DNA of 64,000 bases from CAYSPG01 sp964432885 (lineage in GTDB: Bacteria; Bacteroidota; Bacteroidia; AKYH767-A; OLB10): contig CAYSPG010000014.1 of the NCBI GenBank assembly GCA_964432885.1, forward strand, positions 1-64,000, given 5' to 3'. Each line of letters opens with the position of its first letter. The first letter of the stretch is position 1. The notes under the pieces were generated by a model. The model was not told the DNA's origin. It made no database searches and saw nothing but the letters and a program-made list of their open reading frames with translations. The position numbers were made by a program, and so were the translations under genes. Positions 35,667 to 42,438 of the stretch are shown here, piece by piece.

Positions 35667-36560
35667 ATGATGAAAAGCATTCTTTCTTTTGTATTCGTTC
35701 TGTCGTTGGGTATTTCGTCAGCCCAAAGCGTAATTAATTTGTCCGAAATTAAAATGCTTTCTGATTCGGTAGTTAAAGGCAGAAGCGATTCGGTAAAGCA
35801 CAGTTGCAATGAACGGTTGCTTTTACTAATGGACTCCGTTCTTCAAAATCCACAATCGTTTAAAACAAGTTTCGATTCGGCAAAAAGCATTTCGGTACTT
35901 ACATCACCCGACAAGGCTTTTAGATTTTACCAATGGGTAATGCCTGTGTTTGAAACCGGCACCTATAAATTTTTTGGCTACTTGCAGGTGTATAATGCAA
36001 AAAAGAAATTGGTAACCAACTACAAACTTACCGAAGGTTTGTGGGAAAAAGAAAGTGCCGTGCTGCAGCAACTAAATGCGGCTAACTGGTTTGGCGCTGT
36101 TTACTATACCATTATACCGGGCAGGGCAAACGGAAAAAAAATTTACACATTACTTGGCTGGCGTGGTAATAACACCAAAACAACCATGAAACTAATTGAT
36201 GTTTTATCGTTTGAAGAAGATGCTCCAATATTTGGGATGAAACTGTTTTTGTCAGAAGGTAAAATGTTGCCTATGGGTTCATCAGCTAAAAGCTATAGAA
36301 TTATTTTCGAATACAATGCAACAGCAACCATGAGCCTGAAATATTACAAGCGCAAAAAACAAATTGTGTTTGACCATATTGTTCCGGCCAAATCATCACA
36401 AAAAGGAATGGAAGAATTTTACGGCCCTGATTTTACATTAGATGCCTTTGTTTGGAAAAAAGCCAAGTGGAACGGAAAACCGAATATTGAAATGCGAAAT
36501 CAGAATAATACGGATGGTAACAAGAATGCAAAACTTGTTAAGGATTCGGATTTGAAATGA
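35667..36560 (+). CDS. secreted protein of unknown function
   Basis: 297-residue protein with a Sec signal (MMKSILSFVFVLSLGISSAQ). No family is recognised. The mature part has PDKAFRFYQWVMP and WFGAVYYTIIPGRANGKKIY, suggesting a small beta-rich periplasmic or surface domain. It has no sorting domain at the C-terminus. Heptamer repeats flank it on both sides. Confidence 0.75.
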   Translation: MMKSILSFVFVLSLGISSAQSVINLSEIKMLSDSVVKGRSDSVKHSCNERLLLLMDSVLQNPQSFKTSFDSAKSISVLTSPDKAFRFYQWVMPVFETGTYKFFGYLQVYNAKKKLVTNYKLTEGLWEKESAVLQQLNAANWFGAVYYTIIPGRANGKKIYTLLGWRGNNTKTTMKLIDVLSFEEDAPIFGMKLFLSEGKMLPMGSSAKSYRIIFEYNATATMSLKYYKRKKQIVFDHIVPAKSSQKGMEEFYGPDFTLDAFVWKKAKWNGKPNIEMRNQNNTDGNKNAKLVKDSDLK

Positions 36561-36563
36561 TAT

Positions 36564-36591
36564 GTTTGTGGTTTGTTGTTTGATGTTTGAA
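36564..36591. repeat. heptamer tandem repeat (4 units)
   Basis: GTTTGTG, GTTTGTT, GTTTGAT, GTTTGAA, directly upstream of the four-helix-bundle gene. They are in inverted orientation relative to the CATCAAA array on its other side. Confidence 0.7.
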
Positions 36592-36595
36592 AAAA

Positions 36596-37090
36596 ATGGC
36601 AACTATATCTAAATTTGAAGATCTTGAAATTTGGCAACTTGCTTATGAACTTTGTGCACAGATAAATACTTACATAAACAGAGAAGGTTTTATCACAAAC
36701 TATGAATTAAAAAATCAATTAGATAGCTCTTCAGGTTCTGTAATGGATAACATTGCTGAGGGATTTGAAAGAGGAAGCAGAAACGAGTTTGTTAATTTTT
36801 TAAGTTATTCAAAAGGCTCAACTGGTGAAGTTCGCTCTCAATTATACCGGGTATTAATGAGAAAATATATTTCAAAAGACGAGTTCGAAAAAGCATATTC
36901 TCTTGCGGAAACTATTGCCAGAAAAATCAATCGCCTGTCAAGCTATTTAAATAAATCATCCATTAAAGGCGAGAAGTTTAAAGAAAGAACATTAAAAGAA
37001 CCCGACAGTGATTATGGCAAAGAAAGTATCCACTTGAATGAAATACTTAATTACTTTATTTCGATTGAAACATCCTATCGCATAAATTAG
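36596..37090 (+). CDS. four-helix-bundle protein (23S rRNA intervening-sequence family)
   Basis: 164 residues from the ATG at 36596; an in-frame TTG at 36587 lies in the heptamer repeat. It matches the S23/IVP four-helix-bundle family: KFEDLEIWQLAYELC, NYELKNQLDSSSGSVMDNIAEGFERGS, FLSYSKGSTGEVRSQLY. Homologues are encoded in rRNA intervening sequences and as free-standing genes near mobile DNA; molecular function is unknown. The C-terminal ~40 residues extend past the usual ~120. It is flanked by heptamer arrays in inverted orientation. Confidence 0.9.
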   Translation: MATISKFEDLEIWQLAYELCAQINTYINREGFITNYELKNQLDSSSGSVMDNIAEGFERGSRNEFVNFLSYSKGSTGEVRSQLYRVLMRKYISKDEFEKAYSLAETIARKINRLSSYLNKSSIKGEKFKERTLKEPDSDYGKESIHLNEILNYFISIETSYRIN

Positions 37091-37101
37091 CACCCTGTTT
37101 A

Positions 37102-37178
37102 CATCAAACATCAAACATCAAACATCAAACATCAAACATCAAACTTCAAACTTCAAACTTCAAACTTCAAACTTCAAA
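37102..37178. repeat. 11-unit heptamer array upstream of serC
   Basis: Exactly six CATCAAA units then five CTTCAAA units, 77 bp with no interruption, ending 9 bp before the serC ATG. Slippage could change the spacing between promoter and start codon. It is far too short-period to be a CRISPR. Confidence 0.9.
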
Positions 37179-37187
37179 CATACTCTT

Positions 37188-38252
37188 ATGAGAAAGCACA
37201 ACTTTGGAGCCGGACCAGGCATTCTTCCCGAAATAGCTCTTAAAAAAACACAAGAAGCCCTTATTGACTTTAACGGCATTGGAATGGGTGTGATGGAAAT
37301 AAGCCATCGCAGTAAAGATTTTGAAGCCGTGCTTCAAAAAGCAAAATCGCTTGTAAAAGAATTATTAGGTGTGCCCGATACGCACGAAGTACTTTTTGTA
37401 CAAGGCGGGGCAAGCACACAGTTTGCCATGGTGCCTATGAATTATTTATACAAAAAGGCGGCCTACCTCGACCAAGGTGCATGGAGCAACAAAGCTATTA
37501 AAGAAGCAAAGCTTTTTGGCGAAGTAAATGTTCTTGCATCAAGCAAAGACAAAAACTATTCGTACCAGCCTAAAGGCTATTCCATTCCTTCTGATTGTGA
37601 TTACATACACATTTGTTCAAATGAAACCATACATGGCACACAGGTAAAATCGTTTCCCTCCTCGCCCATTCCAGTTATTTGCGACATGAGCAGCGATATT
37701 TTTTCTCGCCCGGTTGATGTTTCAAAATTTGATTTGATATATGCCGGTGCACAAAAAAACATGGGCCCGTCAGGCGTAACATTAGCAATAATTAAAAAGG
37801 ATACCGTTGGCAAATCAACCCGTGTAATGCCAACCATGCTCAATTACAAAACTCATTTAGAAAATGATTCGCTTTACAACACACCTCCTGTAATTGCAAT
37901 ACTTGTTTGTATGCATGTTTTACAATGGTTAAAAGATCTGGGTGGCGTTGGTGCAATGCAAAAAATAAATCAGCAAAAGTTTGATTTGTTTTATGGTGAA
38001 GTTGACAGCAACCCATTGTTTGTAGGGACAGCAGCACCTGAAGACCGTTCGCCAATGAATGCATGTTTCCTGTTAAAAGATGCAGCGCTTGACGAAGAAT
38101 TTTTGAGCATGACAAAAGCAGCCGGTATTGTGGGTATAAAAGGCCACCGAAGTGTTGGCGGTTTCCGTGCCAGCATGTACAATGCACTGCCGCTTGAAAG
38201 TGTAACGGTACTTGTTGATGTAATGAAAGAGTTTGGAAAGAAAAAAGGGTAG
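37188..38252 (+). CDS. serC: phosphoserine aminotransferase
   Basis: 354-residue PLP enzyme converting 3-phosphohydroxypyruvate to phosphoserine in serine (and possibly pyridoxal) synthesis. It has NFGAGPGILPEIAL, LFVQGGASTQFAMVPMN and the PLP-lysine motif YAGAQKNMGPSG (Lys190), with IKGHRSVGGFRASMYNA at the end. Normal length. serA is not adjacent. The start lies 9 bp past an 11-unit heptamer array. Confidence 0.96.
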   Translation: MRKHNFGAGPGILPEIALKKTQEALIDFNGIGMGVMEISHRSKDFEAVLQKAKSLVKELLGVPDTHEVLFVQGGASTQFAMVPMNYLYKKAAYLDQGAWSNKAIKEAKLFGEVNVLASSKDKNYSYQPKGYSIPSDCDYIHICSNETIHGTQVKSFPSSPIPVICDMSSDIFSRPVDVSKFDLIYAGAQKNMGPSGVTLAIIKKDTVGKSTRVMPTMLNYKTHLENDSLYNTPPVIAILVCMHVLQWLKDLGGVGAMQKINQQKFDLFYGEVDSNPLFVGTAAPEDRSPMNACFLLKDAALDEEFLSMTKAAGIVGIKGHRSVGGFRASMYNALPLESVTVLVDVMKEFGKKKG

Positions 38253-38365
38253 TTACAGGGCTTGTGTACCCTACCCTGTATTCCTGTAGGTAAAACTTAA
38301 ACATACTATTACCGGGTGGTAATGTCCATTTTCCATAAAATCCGAATCAAAAAAATTATCCGCAC

Positions 38366-38656
38366 CTATAGCGTAGTTATAAATATGATAAACTCTGACC
38401 GCCTCCAGTGGAGATAATACTTCTGCCATATTTCAGTTTTAATGGCGAAAGATAATTCAATTACTTTAGCTGTCTGCTTACTCATAACCTGACAGGGGTT
38501 TCGCAAAAGAGCGAAACGACCTGGTGAAACCACAAAATATTTTTTAAATTTCTCTCTGTAGTTCCAATACTTTTGATGGTTTAATTGTTCGGTTTGTGCG
38601 AATAATTCGAAACACCATAGCAAACATGGTAGCAAGAGTAGGATGTGTTTTTTCAT
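38366..38656 (-). pseudogene. truncated secreted protein, probably a decayed gene
   Basis: 96-residue frame. A clear signal peptide (MKKHILLLLPCLLWCFELFA) is followed by LNHQKYWNYREKFKKYFVV, which looks like the start of a longer Bacteroidota secreted protein (weak recollection). The sequence then runs into a dispersed hairpin element (38488-38523) and loses resemblance to a folded domain. A different minus-strand frame (38429-38271) continues with an ordered-looking segment (VYHIYNYAIGADNFF). I read this as a gene interrupted or frameshifted, though a short secreted peptide is not excluded. Confidence 0.45.
38488..38530. repeat. dispersed hairpin element, copy A
   Basis: TCATAACCTG, then GTTTCGC-AAAAGA-GCGAAAC (38498-38517) with outer CAGG/CCTG, then GTGAAACCAC. 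It shares its borders (TCATAACCyG ... GTGAAACnAC) and the AAAAGA loop with copy B at 39565-39618. Confidence 0.5.
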
Positions 38657-38685
38657 GTTGGTTAAGTTTTTATTGTGTACTTTTT

Positions 38686-39379
38686 TTATTGCTCTATTTT
38701 AGATCTAGCCAAGTTCCAAATTTGATTATTAGATAAAATCTCTTTTCTAATAATTCCTTGTTTGTTTGCGAAATAGAAAAGTGTGTTTAGCTTATCTTCA
38801 GTTTGATCTTTAGCCTGATTGATTACTATAACTTCAGAATAAGAAGTGGAATTATAATAAAAGTTATCTATGAAACATTTAACGGAAATAATATTCTCTT
38901 GCAAACCGAGTTCTTTATTAATTTTTTTGGGGGGGGGTAAATCATGGTTATATTTTCTAAGACACTCCCAGTAGAAATTTTCTCTCTTCTTATCTGATAG
39001 AAACCATCAGATGTAACTCTTGAAGAATTACTCCAATAATAATAATCTGCATTAAAATAGGAGCTACGGGTTTTGATTTTAAACCAATCATAAATACCCG
39101 GGTCAAGCCCGTTAGATGAACTTGATGATACTGTGTCAATTTCTTTGTATGCATCATACACCCACACACTATCAATAGCCCCGCTTACACTATCCTCATA
39201 CACCCAATACGTACCGGGTAAAAAATAGCCGTAGTCGTACATTTCTTTTGGCATGGTGTGGTCTTGGTAAGGGTTTCAACCCATTTGTCGGGCTTGCAGC
39301 CGGTAAAAAAAATAATAACCATAGCCACCAAAGCAACTGCTGCTGTGTTTGTGCCTATAATTTGTTTTGTAGTAATCAT
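38686..39379 (-). pseudogene. frameshifted lipoprotein gene
   Basis: Three overlapping minus-strand frames make one protein. The first gives the signal and lipobox (MITTKQIIGTNTAAVALVAM, then FFTGC). The second gives MPKEMYDYGYFLPGTYWVYE. The third gives ELGLQENIISVKCFIDNFYY to the stop at 38686. The first junction, near 39262, needs one added base. The second is a run of nine G (38929-38937, C on the coding strand) beside seven T, where a tenth base would restore the frame. Two lesions favour a pseudogene or sequencing errors over programmed switching. The YFLPGTYWVYED segment resembles small Bacteroidota lipoproteins of unknown function. Confidence 0.6.
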
Positions 39380-39564
39380 TGCAATTTTTTTTGCCACTGA
39401 CAATTTACTTAAAATTATAACACACGCACACCTGGCATTTTATATACAGATGCAATTTTGCGGGTAAAGGTTGTATGGGTTGGTAACTTTTACATTTTAC
39501 ATTTGGGGTTTTACATTTTTAATTTCACAATTATAATTTTTCTTATCTATCAATATTCCGTTTT

Positions 39565-39618
39565 CATAACCCGTTTCACAGTCCCTGCCCGAAAAGAGGC
39601 AGGAGACTGTGAAACTAC
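39565..39618. repeat. dispersed hairpin element, copy B
   Basis: TCATAACCCG, then a long hairpin GTTTCACAGTCCCTGCC / GGCAGGAGACTGTGAAAC, then TAC. It has the same borders and AAAAGA loop core as copy A at 38.5 kb, with a longer stem. Confidence 0.5.
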
Positions 39619-39621
39619 ATC

Positions 39622-39647
39622 AGCCCTAAATTATTGGGCTTTTTTTG
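39622..39647 (+). terminator. intrinsic terminator without an obvious gene
   Basis: 5-bp AGCCC/GGGCT stem, then seven T. It follows no plus-strand gene, which prompts the small-RNA suggestion for this gap. Confidence 0.5.
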
Positions 39648-39746
39648 TTCTAACGTTGGTATTTATATTTTTCTATAAAATAAATTTTTTAGAATGATCA
39701 ATTGATGCTGTGATATAAATCATTTAATCTAAATAAATAAATGACA

Positions 39747-39754
39747 TACATTTG
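39747..39754 (+). promoter_or_regulatory. -7 box of the cytochrome-like/DUF5777 operon
   Basis: TACATTTG, a perfect match, 45 nt upstream of the first ATG of the operon. Confidence 0.45.
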
Positions 39755-39799
39755 CGGCTGTAACTACAAACTACAACTTTAATTTTTCTTATTTCTTTT

Positions 39800-40168
39800 A
39801 TGAATATAAAATTTAATGCTGCAATATTTATTTTTACAATTATTGTATTAGCAGCAATATCATGCAGGCGCGAGCCCGATTTAACCGGATTGCCTGAAGT
39901 AAGTTTTAAAAACAACATATCTCCTATTTTGTCGTCCAACTGTACATTTAGCGGATGTCATAGCGAGTCTGGAGGTAAATTTCCTTTAATAACATACGAT
40001 CAGGTAATGAATCAGGTAGAACCGGGCAGGGCCCATAAAAGCGGACTTTACAAATCACTGGTAAATGAAGCCGAAGAAAACATGCCCCCCGATAATTATC
40101 CGCAACTAACCAATGATGAGTTAAAATATATTTATGTTTGGATTGAACAAGGAGCAAAAAACAACTGA
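39800..40168 (+). CDS. cytochrome c-like lipoprotein (CX4CH)
   Basis: 122-residue predicted lipoprotein (lipobox AAISC, Cys22). It has a Planctomycete-type haem site CTFSGCH (Cys48, Cys53, His54) and MPPDNYPQLTNDELKYIYVWIEQGA, the usual C-terminal helix of such domains with a candidate axial Met in MPPD. It is periplasmic and likely an electron-transfer or sensing module. It is the first of a three-gene operon (next ATG 1 bp past its stop). Confidence 0.8.
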   Translation: MNIKFNAAIFIFTIIVLAAISCRREPDLTGLPEVSFKNNISPILSSNCTFSGCHSESGGKFPLITYDQVMNQVEPGRAHKSGLYKSLVNEAEENMPPDNYPQLTNDELKYIYVWIEQGAKNN

Positions 40169-40169
40169 T

Positions 40170-40565
40170 ATGCAAACAAAAAAAATTGTTGCCTGGCTAT
40201 CCTTTATTTTATTTTTTACATCGTGCTATTATGATAATACTGACGAATTAAACCCAACATTACCTGAACCAGGAAGTTGCGACACGATTAACAATGTAAT
40301 CTCATATTCAACCGATATAGCGCCTTTATTAATTAATAGTTGCGGTGCCGATAACGAAAATTGCCATCGCAATAGCAACACCGCCAGTTTAATAAATCTT
40401 GATAATTATACGGATGTATCAACAGTGGTTCAGGATGGTTCGTTGCTTGGTAGCATTACCCACGACCCTAATTTTATTTCTATGCCCGAAGGAGGTGGAA
40501 TGCTTGACGAATGTTCAATTAACAAAATAAAAAGCTGGATTAATCATGGCGCACTCAACAACTGA
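40170..40565 (+). CDS. cytochrome c-like lipoprotein (CX6CH)
   Basis: 131 residues from ATG 40170; an in-frame ATG at 40134 overlaps the previous gene and lacks a proper signal. Lipobox FFTSC (Cys19). The haem-site-like motif CGADNENCH (Cys58, Cys65, His66) has an enlarged spacing. The ending INKIKSWINHGALNN parallels that of the preceding gene, so the two are paralogues. Whether haem is actually bound with six residues between the cysteines is uncertain. Confidence 0.75.
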   Translation: MQTKKIVAWLSFILFFTSCYYDNTDELNPTLPEPGSCDTINNVISYSTDIAPLLINSCGADNENCHRNSNTASLINLDNYTDVSTVVQDGSLLGSITHDPNFISMPEGGGMLDECSINKIKSWINHGALNN

Positions 40566-41463
40566 TTTTAAATTAAGATTTATTGGAGTATTTCTTACCC
40601 TATTTTTATTAATAAAACCAGGCGTTGGTTTTTCGCAGGATTTAATGAGCTTAATTGATACGGCTCAACTTTTAAAAAAAGAAATAAAAGTTGGTACTTT
40701 TAAATCAACCCGACTTGTTAACTGCCCCACTATCGAAGTTCTTGGGCCTCGCACCTTGGATGTTAGGATTTCGCACCGTTTTGGATCCATAAACAGCGGA
40801 TCAGAAAATGCGTGGGGAATTGATGGACCTGCCAATATAAGGCTTGCACTTGAATACAGCTACAATGGAAGATTAATGGCAGGCGTAGGACGTTCATCTT
40901 TTGAAAAAATGGTGGATGGATTTTTAAAATACAGGCTTTTGCGCCAAACTGTTAACAACAACATGCCTGTGTCATTAACCCTGATGGCTTCAGGTTTTTA
41001 TACCGCACAAAAAGATCCGAATAAAGACCGAAACGGATTTGACAAATACAAGTATTTTTCAAATCGACTATCTTTTGTAAATCAATTATTGGTGGCTCGT
41101 AAATTTAACAGCCGTTTTTCTTTACAACTTGGCGGATGGTTTGCTCACTACAATTTGGTTGACCATGCCCGTGATAATAACGATGTTTTCGGAGCAACAG
41201 CTCTTACTAGAATTATGCTTTCAAGAAGTGTTGCTATGACATTTGAATATGCCTGGAGAGGGGTTAGCGATTACTCAGAAAACGACTATTATGACAGCAT
41301 GGGTATAGGTTTTGAAATAGAAACAGGCGGGCATGTTTTTCAAATTCATGTTACCAACTCATTTGGTATAGCCGATAATCAATACCTGACCCGTTCAAAT
41401 ACCAAATGGGATAATGCCGGTATCAGAATTGGCTTTAATGTTTCAAGAGTGTTTACATTATAA
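40546..41463 (+). CDS. DUF5777 outer-membrane-barrel-like protein
   Basis: 305-residue exported protein with a signal peptide (LTLFLLIKPGVGFSQ). The DUF5777 pattern includes STRLVNCPTIEVLGPRTLDV, RISHRFGSINSG and alternating amphipathic strands ending NVSRVFTL with a C-terminal aromatic/Leu, as in outer-membrane barrels. It overlaps the preceding lipoprotein gene by 20 bp, so the three are one operon. It plausibly forms the outer-membrane partner of the two cytochrome-like lipoproteins; function is unknown. Confidence 0.82.
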   Translation: MAHSTTDFKLRFIGVFLTLFLLIKPGVGFSQDLMSLIDTAQLLKKEIKVGTFKSTRLVNCPTIEVLGPRTLDVRISHRFGSINSGSENAWGIDGPANIRLALEYSYNGRLMAGVGRSSFEKMVDGFLKYRLLRQTVNNNMPVSLTLMASGFYTAQKDPNKDRNGFDKYKYFSNRLSFVNQLLVARKFNSRFSLQLGGWFAHYNLVDHARDNNDVFGATALTRIMLSRSVAMTFEYAWRGVSDYSENDYYDSMGIGFEIETGGHVFQIHVTNSFGIADNQYLTRSNTKWDNAGIRIGFNVSRVFTL

Positions 41464-41628
41464 CATTAAACCATTTTTTAATTTATTAATACACGTAAGT
41501 TATTTTGTGGTGCTGGTTTCTAAACCTATCCATTAGTAGATTTCGTTTTCATATCTATATCAAATGTGATTGATAATGTTTTGCATTGTTTTTTAAAAAA
41601 AAGGAGCTATCATCTGTGTTATTTTTTT

Positions 41629-41657
41629 TTGTTTTTCTGATTTAACAATTATATTTA
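41629..41657 (+). promoter_or_regulatory. probable promoter of the lanthipeptide precursor gene
   Basis: TTG (41629-41631), 18 nt, then TATATTTA (41650-41657), one mismatch to TAnnTTTG. It lies 64 nt upstream of the precursor ATG in the 258-bp gap after the DUF5777 gene. The remainder of the gap shows nothing else. Confidence 0.4.
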
Positions 41658-41721
41658 CCACATAATTGCTAACCGCAATTATTTATTGAGAACCCTAAAT
41701 TATTAACCAAACTTATTAATC

Positions 41722-42366
41722 ATGGACATCAAGAAAATCAAACTCGATGATTTCGTTAGCAAGGTTAACGACATCTCAAAAGACCCACAGCAAAAAGTTG
41801 CGCTTACCGGATTTGTAGGCAATTCGCCCAATGATGGTTGCATACGTATTTATCATGATGCTTCACTTGGCGACTATTCAGAAGTTAATGCCGATGATGT
41901 AATTCATCAGGAGCCATTGCAAAATTCCTCATTAGGCGGAAGTGCTATTTGGGTAAAAGGTGATGCAAAAGTTTCTCATGGCAATGACAGTTACCATTAC
42001 GATGCCAAGAAGGATTATTTTGAAGGTGCACTTACCCATCCTACCCAACCTGAAGAGTGGGGAATAACTTCAAAAACATGCACTATTCCTGCTGCCTGGG
42101 GTATTACCTCAAAAACATACACATTTCCTGCTCCGGGTGGTATAACTTCAAAAACATGCACCGAATTTATAATTACTACAACCGCAACGTGTCCAAGGCC
42201 AACAACAAAAACATGCACCTTTCCACCACCAGATGTTTTTAGGCCTACATCAAAAACCTGCCCTCGGCCCACACGTACATGCGTTTGGAATAATTACGAC
42301 TACTATACCGACCCCGGCTTTCAAACATATTATGGCACCGGTAACTACGACCCCTATTCTGGATAA
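41722..42366 (+). CDS. putative multi-core lanthipeptide precursor
   Basis: 214-residue protein with no signal peptide. Residues 1-112 are an acidic, leader-like region (start MDIKKIKLDDFVSKV; later SLGGSAIWVKGDA) with one Cys (Cys39). Residues 113-187 are the core. WGITSKTCT (113-121), WGITSKTYT (126-134) and GGITSKTCT (139-147) repeat at 13 residues, followed by TATC, TKTC, SKTC and TRTC with Pro/Arg spacers. All six core cysteines (120, 146, 157, 165, 180, 187) sit in [S/T]-x-T-C, the spacing of S-x-x-C lanthionine rings. The tail 188-214 is Tyr/Gly/Asp-rich. A kinase, HopA1-like and LanC gene follow directly. I know no matching described precursor; its status is inferred from composition and context. 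Confidence 0.78.
   Translation: MDIKKIKLDDFVSKVNDISKDPQQKVALTGFVGNSPNDGCIRIYHDASLGDYSEVNADDVIHQEPLQNSSLGGSAIWVKGDAKVSHGNDSYHYDAKKDYFEGALTHPTQPEEWGITSKTCTIPAAWGITSKTYTFPAPGGITSKTCTEFIITTTATCPRPTTKTCTFPPPDVFRPTSKTCPRPTRTCVWNNYDYYTDPGFQTYYGTGNYDPYSG
42058..42282 (+). repeat. core-peptide repeat region
   Basis: DNA repeats encoding ITSKTCT-type motifs recur in frame; TCAAAAACATGCA-like strings appear several times. The second copy has TAC (Tyr133) where the others have TGC (Cys), a single-base difference. Confidence 0.8.
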
Positions 42367-42384
42367 TTTTTAAAACACATTTTT

Positions 42385-42426
42385 AAAACAAGGCGTTGGT
42401 AATTTTTAACAGCGCCTTGTTTTTTT
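42385..42426 (+). terminator. terminator/attenuator between precursor and enzyme genes
   Basis: 14-bp stem AAAACAAGGCGTTG (42385-42398) / CAGCGCCTTGTTTT (42410-42423) with one G-U pair, 11-nt loop, and a T-run to 42426. It starts 19 bp past the precursor stop and ends 13 bp before the kinase gene. Partial read-through would give high precursor and low enzyme expression. Confidence 0.88.
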
Positions 42427-42438
42427 AGTAATGCATGT

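Larger units (their letters stand above)
39498..39647 (+). ncRNA. candidate small RNA or orphan promoter-hairpin-terminator unit
   Basis: The ~400-bp gap before the cytochrome-like operon holds, on the plus strand, a perfect TACATTTG box (39498-39505). Next come a 17-bp hairpin with one bulged base (39573-39589 / 39598-39615, loop CGAAAAGA) and an intrinsic terminator (AGCCC/GGGCT, then seven T, 39622-39647). There is no convincing ORF. It could be a ~135-nt RNA, but the hairpin is also a copy of a dispersed repeat. Confidence 0.3.

Noticed and set aside
37102..37178. Possible CRISPR array
   Set aside because: Period is 7 bp with no unique spacers, and there are no cas genes; it is a simple heptamer tandem repeat.
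14127..38378. Shared CCTATAGCGTAG word at 14.1 kb and 38.4 kb as a repeat element
   Set aside because: Only 12 bp match and the flanks are unrelated; likely chance.
38929..38937. Programmed ribosomal frameshift at the G-tract
   Set aside because: A second frameshift lesion upstream in the same gene makes decay or sequencing error more likely than programmed recoding.
42015..42272. Val/Gly-rich minus-strand ORF over the precursor core
   Set aside because: It is the antisense reading of the SKTC repeats and has no independent support.
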